Origin: Gammaproteobacteria bacterium
GTDB taxonomy: Bacteria > Pseudomonadota > Gammaproteobacteria > Pseudomonadales > Cellvibrionaceae
Length of the DNA: 5,627 nucleotides
NCBI GenBank assembly: GCA_021151625.1
Contig: JAGKWY010000223.1
Span: 1-5,627 of the forward strand
Direction of reading: 5' to 3'
This document shows, one piece after another, positions 1 to 5,627 of the stretch. Position 1 is the stretch's first letter, and each line of letters opens with the position of its first letter. Both the position numbers and the translations under genes were made by a program. The notes under the pieces are model-generated. The model was not told the DNA's origin and ran no database searches. It worked only from the letters and a program-made list of their open reading frames with translations.

Positions 1-128
1 TTGTCAGTTTCAATATCAACAATCAGTTCATCGCGCTTGACAGCTTCGCCAGGTTTTTTGTGCCAGGTTGCTACCGTGCCATCTGCAACGGATTCAGGGA
101 ATGTAGGGGCTTTGATTTCGATACTCAT
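1..128 (-). CDS. sucB: Dihydrolipoyl succinyltransferase (E2 of 2-oxoglutarate dehydrogenase), N-terminal fragment
   Basis: This is the start of the E2 core subunit of the 2-oxoglutarate dehydrogenase complex, a cytoplasmic enzyme that passes the succinyl group from the E1-formed intermediate through a lipoyl arm to CoA. Only the first 42 codons and two bases of codon 43 are inside the window. They read as the first half of a lipoyl domain: MSIEIKAPTFPESVADGT, then a WHKKPGE turn, then DELIVDIETD. The next codon begins AA and, by family alignment, is the lysine that carries lipoate, so the modification site sits exactly on the window edge. The ATG at 128 gives the normal family N-terminus. 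The gene lies 60 bases after the sucA stop, in the same direction, as expected in a sucAB operon. What is visible is intact. Identification is firm; nothing can be said of the catalytic domain. Confidence 0.95.
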   Translation of the reverse strand, partial: MSIEIKAPTFPESVADGTVATWHKKPGEAVKRDELIVDIETD

Positions 129-133
129 GCTAT

Positions 134-144
134 TCCATCTCTCT
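134..144 (-). promoter_or_regulatory. Probable weak ribosome binding site of sucB
   Basis: The purine-rich stretch AGAGAGATGGA lies just upstream of the sucB ATG. The GGA is 5 bases and the AGAGAG about 10 bases from the start codon. It is a modest Shine-Dalgarno match and supports the ATG at 128. The ATG inside this stretch is followed at once by GAA TAG, so it cannot be the start. Confidence 0.4.
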
Positions 145-179
145 GTAGCGCTAGGATTATTTGATCAACTCAATCAGTT

Positions 180-206
180 AAAAAGCTCTCACACAGTGAG
201 AGCTTT
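180..206 (-). terminator. Stop-overlapping hairpin with T-run between sucA and sucB
   Basis: On the minus strand, AAAGCTCTCAC (206-196), a TGT loop (195-193) and GTGAGAGCTTT (192-182) form a perfect 11-bp inverted repeat. The G+C-containing core is followed by five T residues (184-180). This has the form of an intrinsic terminator. The sucA stop codon TGA (191-189) lies inside the 3' arm, so a ribosome finishing sucA would cover the hairpin. Because sucB follows 60 bases later with no obvious promoter, I read it as a partial terminator or an mRNA 3'-end stabiliser rather than the end of the operon. That role is inference; the inverted repeat is seen directly. Confidence 0.65.
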
Positions 207-2776
207 GTTTACAAAACGTTTTTCTTCTTCGATATGCGCAGACATATAACCACCTGCTGGTGCAGCAGAAGGCTCGCGACCCACATAATCAAGGTGCAGC
301 GCTTTGCCGAATACATCAGCAACGACATGACGCATATGGTGCTGGCTGCTGTACCAGGCGCCCTGGTTCATTGGCTCTTCCTGACACCAGAAAATATCCT
401 TGATGTTTTTGAATGGCGCCAAGGCCGCTTTCAATTCTGCTTCAGGGAACGGATACAATTGTTCCAAACGAATCAAAGCAACATTATCCAGGTTGCGCGC
501 AGTGCGCTCTTCCAACAAGGTGTAATAAACCTTACCGCTACACAGAATGACACGTTGCACTTTTGCTGCATCAACGCTTGCGTCTGCGATTACGTTTTGG
601 AAACTGCCATTTGCCAAATCTTCCAAAGTAGAAGTTGCCAACTTATGACGCAGCAATGATTTCGGACTCATCACAACCAATGGACGACGCATTGGGCGAA
701 CCGCCTGACGACGCAACATATGGAACACTTGCGCAGGAGTTGATGGTCCCAAATTACCAGACCTTTTGGTGAAGTAGTTGAATAACCGTATTCGAATGCC
801 AGTACAGCCTCTTCGGAAAGGTATGAGTCAAACAGCTCGAAGGATGGCTGATCGGCCTTCATGTTAGCCAGCGCAGTGTAGGCAGAGCCATCTTTCTGGC
901 TGTGCACAGTTGCGTGACGATGCGAGAAAGTACCGCGACCAACGTCCTGGCCGGTCATACGCACCGGATAACCCTGCTCCACCAGCGTAGCGTAAGCCAA
1001 AGTTTCAGCCATACCCCAGTTAAGCGGCAGAGCACCACCAGCCATTTTGCGACGGTCTTCGTAAATTTTTTCTACTTGCTTCTGCAATACGATCCCATCA
1101 GGGATTTCGCACATTTTATGTGCTGCAGCTTGCAGGGCTTTTAACTCATAGCCGGTGTTGGCTGGAGTTATCCAATCGTGGCCGATGTATGGAGTCCAAT
1201 CCACAAACAAAGTGCGATCAGGCTCACTTACCAAACCACTCGCAACATGCTCACCGCGATCCAGTGCCGCACGGTAATTGGTAGTCAAATCATCTGCCGC
1301 CGCTTGAGTTAACAGATTTTCTGCAACCAGCTTGTCGGCATAGAGAGTGCGAGTAGTTTTAAGGGCACGAATAATTTGATACATCAGTGGTTGGGTTGCT
1401 GATGGCTCGTCGGTTTCATTGTGGCCGCGACGACGATAGCAAACCAAATCGATCACTACGTCTTTTTTGAATTCGTAACGATAATCCATTGCCAATTGAG
1501 CAATGAACAACACCGCTTCCGGATCGTCACCATTCACGTGGAAAATCGGACACTCGATCATTTTTGCAACGTCGGTACAGTATTCTGTAGAACGCGCATC
1601 TTCACGTTTGTTGGTGGTGAAACCAACCTGGTTGTTGATCACAATATGCAAAGTACCACCGGTACCGTAGGCGCGGGTTTGGGACATTTGAAATGTCTCC
1701 ATCACCACACCTTGACCAGCGAATGCAGCATCTCCGTGGATATTAATAGCGACTACTTTTGATCCGGTTTTATCGCTGCGACGATCCTGACGTGCACGCA
1801 CAGAACCTTCAACCACCGGAGATACAATTTCCAAATGCGATGGGTTAAAAGCCATCGCCATATGCAATTCGCCACCAGGGGTCATCACGTTGGATGAGAA
1901 ACCTGAGTGATACTTCACATCACCGGAAGTATTTAGCGAACGCTTGCCATCGAATTCAGCAAACAATTCTGCGGGGTTTTTACCGAACACGTTAACCAGC
2001 GTATTCAAACGGCCACGGTGCGCCATACCCAATACAATTTCTTTTGCACCATAAGTACCGGCGCGCTTCACCAACGCATCCACTAATGGAATGAAGCTCT
2101 CGCCGCCCTCCAAACCGAAACGTTTGGTGCCAGGATATTTACTATCGAGGTGACGCTCCAGGCCTTCAGCTGCTGTTAAACGCTCCAGCAACGACAAACG
2201 TTGTTCTTTAGTGAATTCCGGATTTGAACGCACGCTTTCAAGGCGCTGTTGCAGCCATTGTTTTTCAGCCAAGGGCGTGATGTGCATGATTTCAGCACCG
2301 ATATGACCGCAATAGGTCTTCTCCAATGCTTCAATAATTTCACGCAGGGTTGCTTGTTCTTTCCCAATAAACAAACTGCCAGTGCTAAACACTGTATCCA
2401 GATCCGCATTGGTTAAGCCGTGGAATTGCAAATCCAGGTCAGCAACTGGTTCACGCACCATCAATCCCAGTGGATCGAGTTGCGCTTTTTGATGCCCGCG
2501 GAAGCGGTACGAACTAATTAACTGCAGAACTTTAATTTGCTTTTGTTCATGTTCAGCACTAACTGAACCACCGGCAACAGTCACGGTGCGAACACGGGAC
2601 TTACCCAACTGCTCAAACTGAGCGCGAATGACTGAATGGGGAGTATCTTGCGTCAGTACGCCATTTACACGCGGCAACTGATCGAAGTAATTACGCCATT
2701 CTTCAGGAACGGCATTAGGATTGTGTAAATACGTGTCGTAGAGCTCTTCGACATAAGCAGCGTTCCCATTCAGATA
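189..2776 (-). pseudogene. sucA: 2-oxoglutarate dehydrogenase E1, disrupted: start and an internal segment missing
   Basis: SucA is the thiamine-diphosphate-dependent E1 that decarboxylates 2-oxoglutarate and succinylates the SucB lipoyl arm. Homology starts abruptly at 2776 (YLNGNAAYVEELYDTYL) with no ATG or GTG upstream in frame; about a dozen N-terminal codons are absent. The frame then runs cleanly to 748. It shows GMAHRGRL (about 2026-2003) and DVKYH, whose histidines line the substrate site in the E. coli enzyme, GDAAFAGQG and INNQVGF for thiamine diphosphate and metal, and RRRGHNETDE. At IWD (754-746) the homology breaks and the frame reads 25 unrelated residues to a stop at 671. The true C-terminal part (PSTPAQVFHMLRRQ through WCQEEPMNQGAW to the TGA at 189) continues from 746 in another frame. 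Against the 933-residue E. coli protein about 67 residues are missing, including the conserved HGYEGQGPEHSS segment. The two parts hold about 676 and 185 residues. It may be a genuine double deletion or an assembly fault; the gene identity is certain. Confidence 0.93.
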
Positions 2777-2779
2777 CGC

Positions 2780-2803
2780 AAAAGCGCCACCTTAGGTAGC
2801 GCT
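2780..2803 (-). terminator. Stop-overlapping hairpin after sdhB
   Basis: On the minus strand, AGCGCTACC (2803-2795), the loop TAA (2794-2792) and GGTGGCGCT (2791-2783) form a 9-bp stem with one U-G wobble, followed by TTT (2782-2780). The loop is exactly the sdhB stop codon. It resembles a short intrinsic terminator or a processing/stability hairpin between the sdh and suc parts of the operon. The T-run ends where sucA homology begins, at a suspected deletion junction, so the original T-run may have been longer. Function is inference. Confidence 0.55.
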
Positions 2804-3496
2804 CTGTAACAACATGTTGCGTATATGACCGATGGCTCGCGTCGGGTTCAACCCTTTGGGGCAAACCGCCACACAGTTTTGGATACCATGACAACGGAAT
2901 ACACTGAATGGGTCATCCAAATTAGCCAATCGTTTCTGGGTTGCCATATCGCGGCTGTCAGCCAGGAAACGATAAGCCTGTAATAAACCAGCCGGGCCGA
3001 TAAATTTATCAGGATTCCACCAGAAGGATGGACAACTGGTTGAACAACAGGCGCAGAGTATACACTCATAAAGACCATCAAGCTTCTCGCGATCTGCAGG
3101 AGATTGCAAACGCTCAATTGCCGGAGCTGGCGTATCGTTCTGCAGGTAGGGCTCGATCTTTTTGTATTGATCGTAGAACTGGGTCATATCAACCACCAGA
3201 TCACGAATCACCGGCAAACCTGGCAATGGACGCAAAATCAGTGTGTTATTTTTTATACACTCGGATATTGGCTTGATACACGCCAAACCGTTTTTGCCAT
3301 TAATGTTCATACCATCAGAACCACACACACCTTCACGGCATGAACGACGGTAAGCAAGACTTTCGTCCTGAGCCTTCAACAGTTCAAGGACATCCAGCAC
3401 CATTAAATCTTTACCCTGAGTATCAATCTCATAGGTCTTCATGTAAGGCGCATTATCAGTTTCAGGGTTGTAGCGATAAACTTGTACTTTCAACAT
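2792..3496 (-). CDS. sdhB: Succinate dehydrogenase iron-sulfur subunit
   Basis: SdhB carries electrons from the SdhA flavin to quinone bound at the SdhB-SdhC-SdhD interface, on the inner face of the cytoplasmic membrane. The 234-residue product is full length for the family (E. coli 238). The N-terminal ferredoxin-like domain has the [2Fe-2S] ligands C53, C58, D61 and C73 within SCREGVCGSDG and ACI. The C-terminal domain has CILCACCSTSCP (C145, C148, C151 and C155) plus C202, C208 and C212 in FRCHGIQNCVAVCPKG. By the known E. coli pattern, 145, 148, 151 and 212 bind [4Fe-4S], and 155, 202 and 208 bind [3Fe-4S]. All ligands are present. The ATG at 3496 has GGGAG 8 bases upstream and lies 15 bases after the sdhA stop, indicating coupled expression. 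It is the only gene in the window that is both complete and undamaged. Its stop codon is the loop of a hairpin. Confidence 0.98.
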   Translation of the reverse strand: MLKVQVYRYNPETDNAPYMKTYEIDTQGKDLMVLDVLELLKAQDESLAYRRSCREGVCGSDGMNINGKNGLACIKPISECIKNNTLILRPLPGLPVIRDLVVDMTQFYDQYKKIEPYLQNDTPAPAIERLQSPADREKLDGLYECILCACCSTSCPSFWWNPDKFIGPAGLLQAYRFLADSRDMATQKRLANLDDPFSVFRCHGIQNCVAVCPKGLNPTRAIGHIRNMLLQSAT

Positions 3497-3504
3497 GATG
3501 TCTG

Positions 3505-3509
3505 CTCCC
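3505..3509 (-). promoter_or_regulatory. Ribosome binding site of sdhB
   Basis: GGGAG lies in the 15-base sdhA-sdhB spacer with 8 bases to the ATG at 3496. It fixes the sdhB start and shows that this gene boundary, unlike the sdhD-sdhA and sdhB-sucA boundaries, is intact. Confidence 0.75.
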
Positions 3510-3511
3510 GA

Positions 3512-5105
3512 TTAGTAAGTGCGTTTTTTGGGTTGGAAAGCTTCCATAGTGCGCGGTTTGAAATTCACCGCACGCTTGCCAACGCGCTTTTCGCCGGGGA
3601 AATACATGGAGTGACACGTTGCTCTTATCAGTGATAGCAACATTCTCAATACGCTTACGCAATTCAGCCAACTGCTGAATACCCTTCTGCATAAACTCGC
3701 CTTTGCGGAATACACCGAAGTAGTTTTGCATAATCGTTTGCAGCTCTTTACGCAGAACAGCAGCGCTCTCACCAGTGGTAGAGGTGTTGATTTTATTCAG
3801 ACGCGCCATGGCTTTATCGATATCAGCCTGGGTTGCATCGCGATGCTCAATGCCTTCGCGCAACGCTTTTTCAATGTACAAACCAGCAGCACGACCAAAT
3901 ACAACCAGATCAAGCAGCGAGTTACCACCCAAACGGTTCGCGCCATGCACAGATACACAAGCCACTTCACCACAAGCGAAGAGACCATCGATAACAACGT
4001 CGTTGCCTTCAGCATCAACAGTTAATGCTTGGCCATTTACGTTAGTAGGAACACCACCCATCATATAGTGACAGGTCGGAACCACAGGAATTGGAGCGTA
4101 GACCGGATCAACGTGCGCAAAGGTACGTGACAATTCACAAATGCCTGGCAGCTTGCTTTCCAAAACCTCTTCACCGAGATGATCAAGTTTCAGCAATACG
4201 TGATCTTTGTTTGGACCAACACCGCGACCCGCGATAATTTCCTGAATCATGGAACGCGCAACTACGTCACGACCAGCAAGGTCTTTCGCATTAGGCGCAT
4301 AGCGCTCCATAAAACGCTCGCCATCAGCGTTGATCAGGTAACCGCCTTCACCGCGACAACCTTCAGTTACCAACACCCCAGCACCGGCAATACCTGTCGG
4401 GTGGAATTGCCACATTTCGATATCTTGCACCGGGAAGCCGGCACGTAGCGCCATACCAACACCATCACCGGTATTGATGTGCGCGTTAGTAGTAGAAGCG
4501 TAGATACGCCCTGCACCACCCGTAGCCAATACGGTAGCCTTGGCTTTTACATAAACGGTTTCGCCATCTTCAATGTTGATCGCGATAACACCAACCACAG
4601 CACCATCAGCATTCTTAACCAGATCAACTGCAAACCACTCATTCAGGAATACAGTTTTATTTTTCAGGTTGCCCTGATACAGGGTGTGAAGAAGCGCATG
4701 GCCCGTACGGTCTGCAGCAGCGCAAGTACGCGCAGCCTGACCACCTTCACCGAAGTTTTTGGATTGACCGCCGAATGGGCGCTGATAAATACGACCTTCG
4801 TCGGTACGTGAGAATGGCAAACCCATGTGCTCTAATTCGAACACCGCCTCCGGACCAACTGAACACATATATTCAATTGCATCCTGATCACCGATATAGT
4901 CTGAGCCTTTTACGGTGTCATACATGTGCCAGCGCCAATCATCGTTCGGGTCAGCACTGGCGATCGCACAAGTAATACCGCCTTGAGCAGATACAGTGTG
5001 CGAACGGGTTGGAAATACTTTGGTAATTACGGCAGTTTTGTAACCGGATTGGGCCAACTGCAATGCTGCGCGCATACCGGCGCCGCCGCCGCCAATCACA
5101 ATACC
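3512..5105 (-). pseudogene. sdhA: Succinate dehydrogenase flavoprotein subunit, disrupted: N-terminus fused to sdhD and C-terminal segment missing
   Basis: SdhA holds covalent FAD and oxidises succinate to fumarate on the cytoplasmic side of complex II. Homology begins at GIVIGGGGAGMRAALQ, the FAD dinucleotide fold, corresponding to about residue 10 of the E. coli protein. It continues through SHTVSAQGG (the histidine that bonds FAD), FHPTG, GRDVVARS, PTCHYMMGG and ANRLGGNSLLD, which carry the substrate-binding and catalytic residues. About 497 residues are colinear with E. coli SdhA (588). At TDKSNV (to about 3615) the homology stops and the frame reads 50 unrelated residues to a stop at 3462 inside sdhB. 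The correct C-terminus, CHSMYFPGEKRVGKR through KKRTY, occupies 3616-3512 in another frame. About 49 residues are absent, including the RTESRGAH region. No SdhA start codon or ribosome binding site remains because the gene is joined in frame to sdhD. Identity is certain; whether the damage is real is not. Confidence 0.93.
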
Positions 5106-5270
5106 GAACTGGCTGTAAAGTGATTGCCACTGCTCGAAAGTCAATTCTGGATTCAATACAAGATAAGCTACGATAAAGATGGTGTAAGCCGCCATCACGG
5201 CACCACCGACGCGCTGAATCAGCCAATCGTAAAGGCCGCTGCGTCCGAAACTGGTTACTGAAGTTACCAT
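5106..5270 (-). pseudogene. sdhD: Succinate dehydrogenase membrane anchor SdhD, truncated after about 54 residues
   Basis: SdhD is the small three-helix membrane anchor that, with SdhC, binds haem b and quinone. The ATG at 5270 overlaps the sdhC stop by seven bases (ATGGTAA) and follows AGGAG with 7 bases of spacing, a normal start. The visible part reads MVTSVTSFGRSGLYDWLIQR, then a first membrane helix (GGAVMAAYTIFIVAYLVL), then PELTFEQWQSLYSQ. This aligns with the first 54 residues of E. coli SdhD (115). The next codons already belong to the SdhA FAD fold, in the same frame. The second and third helices are absent, including the haem-ligand histidine (E. coli H71) and the conserved Asp-Tyr pair near the quinone site (E. 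coli D82 and Y83). The product as written would be a one-helix SdhD-SdhA fusion that could not form a normal anchor. Confidence 0.88.
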
Positions 5271-5627
5271 ACCCAAACTCCTGCCAAAACGATCAACACA
5301 ATGGCAACAACCAGAGCCAACTTGGCGCCAGTTTGACCACCTTTCAAAGATTCACCGACACCGAAATCCATGATCAAATGGCGAATGCCCATTACCATGT
5401 GATAAGCCAAACCGGCCAACACTACCCAAAGGATAATTTGGCAAACCGGGCTAGCAGCGAGATCGCGAATGCTGTTGAAGCCTTCTTGCGAATCCAGGCT
5501 GGCATCAAGCATCCATAGCAGGACAGCAACACCAGCAAAAAGGAAAACGCCAGAAACACGATGAAGAATGGAAACGTAAGCAGTGATGGGAAGTTTTATT
5601 GTTGCTATATCAAGATTGACAGGTCTT
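5264..5627 (-). CDS. sdhC: Succinate dehydrogenase cytochrome b556 subunit, 5' end off the window
   Basis: SdhC is the larger membrane anchor of complex II and supplies one haem b ligand and part of the quinone site. The visible 120 residues begin at RPVNLDIATIKLPITA, the standard family opening. About eight residues and the start codon are missing beyond base 5627, judging from E. coli SdhC (129 residues). Three membrane helices can be seen: around VSGVFLFAGVAVLLWML, IILWVVLAGLAYHMVMG and KLALVVAIVLIVLAGVWVW. The SILHR motif has the serine and arginine that contact quinone in E. coli, and the histidine in LAYH matches the haem ligand H84. The stop overlaps the sdhD ATG, so the two anchors are translationally coupled. 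No damage is seen. The operon promoter should lie upstream, outside the window. Confidence 0.96.
   Translation of the reverse strand, partial: RPVNLDIATIKLPITAYVSILHRVSGVFLFAGVAVLLWMLDASLDSQEGFNSIRDLAASPVCQIILWVVLAGLAYHMVMGIRHLIMDFGVGESLKGGQTGAKLALVVAIVLIVLAGVWVW
5278..5282 (-). promoter_or_regulatory. Ribosome binding site of sdhD, inside the end of sdhC
   Basis: AGGAG within the last codons of sdhC lies 7 bases before the ATG at 5270. It favours that ATG over the in-frame TTG at 5276, which would leave almost no spacing. The arrangement shows a normal sdhC-sdhD junction. Confidence 0.7.

Noticed and set aside
146..153. Octamer TAGCGCTA before sucB, resembling AGCGCTAC at the sdhB end
   Set aside because: It is a short palindromic match found only twice, in unrelated settings; chance is sufficient.
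161..170. TTGATCAA-type palindrome in the sucA-sucB spacer as an FNR-like site
   Set aside because: It lacks the four-base gap of the TTGAT-N4-ATCAA consensus, and no promoter is evident around it.
234..659. Plus-strand open frame of 141 codons
   Set aside because: It lies wholly opposite the conserved sucA C-terminal region, has no recognisable domain, and is the kind of open antisense frame such coding sequence often gives.
740..755. Programmed ribosomal frameshift in sucA
   Set aside because: A frameshift would leave the protein continuous, but about 67 conserved residues are absent from the DNA in every frame, and no slippery heptamer is evident.
1421..1762. Plus-strand open frame of 113 codons
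   Set aside because: It is antisense to the thiamine-diphosphate-binding part of sucA; the conserved minus-strand product explains the sequence.
3608..3622. Simple one-base sequencing error in sdhA
   Set aside because: Restoring the frame does not restore the roughly 49 missing residues, so a larger loss is required.
4479..4811. Plus-strand open frame of 110 codons
   Set aside because: It is antisense to well-conserved sdhA and has no recognisable motif or clear start signal.
3512..5270. A natural new SdhD-SdhA fusion enzyme
   Set aside because: The same SdhA reading frame is also broken near its C-terminus, and similar joins occur in sucA, so a general artefact or decay explains it better than a functional fusion.
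5106..5276. TTG at 5276 as the start of sdhD
   Set aside because: The ATG two codons later has an AGGAG at proper spacing and gives the normal SdhD N-terminus.
5333..5518. Plus-strand open frame of 61 codons opposite sdhC
   Set aside because: It shadows the SdhC membrane segments; the minus-strand frame has all family motifs.

Overview
The window is a stretch of a bacterial TCA-cycle operon read entirely on the minus strand. From the right end to the left the order is sdhC (5' end off the window), sdhD, sdhA, sdhB, sucA, sucB (only its first 42 codons). This is the classical sdhCDAB-sucAB arrangement of Gammaproteobacteria. The protein sequences look like a Pseudomonadales/Cellvibrio-type gammaproteobacterium. 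That placement is an impression from familiar motifs and moderate base composition, not a computed result.

The genes encode two linked machines. Succinate dehydrogenase (complex II) has membrane anchors SdhC and SdhD, flavoprotein SdhA and iron-sulfur subunit SdhB; it oxidises succinate to fumarate and reduces quinone. The 2-oxoglutarate dehydrogenase complex is represented by E1 (SucA) and the lipoyl-bearing E2 (SucB); it makes succinyl-CoA. The promoter should lie upstream of sdhC, beyond base 5627, and is not visible.

The striking point is that only sdhB is a complete, intact gene here. Four places look as if 100-250 bases were cut out and the flanks joined. (1) sdhD codon 54 is fused in frame to about codon 10 of sdhA (near 5103-5111). 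(2) About 49 codons near the sdhA C-terminus are missing, with a frameshift (near 3614-3618). (3) The sdhB-sucA spacer and the sucA start are missing (near 2774-2783). (4) About 67 codons of sucA are missing, with a frameshift (near 745-749). Elsewhere the reading frames are clean and strongly conserved, with every checked catalytic or cofactor motif present. Four sharp losses in fully conserved central-metabolism genes are more easily explained by an assembly or scaffolding fault than by gene decay, but the sequence alone cannot settle this.

The second point of interest is a pair of hairpins overlapping the stop codons of sdhB and sucA, each followed by a short T-run on the transcribed strand. 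They could be attenuators or 3'-end stabilisers that set different levels for the sdh, sucA and sucB segments. I see no mobile element, CRISPR array, RNA gene or new system. Apart from the short spacers there is no non-coding stretch longer than about 60 bases.
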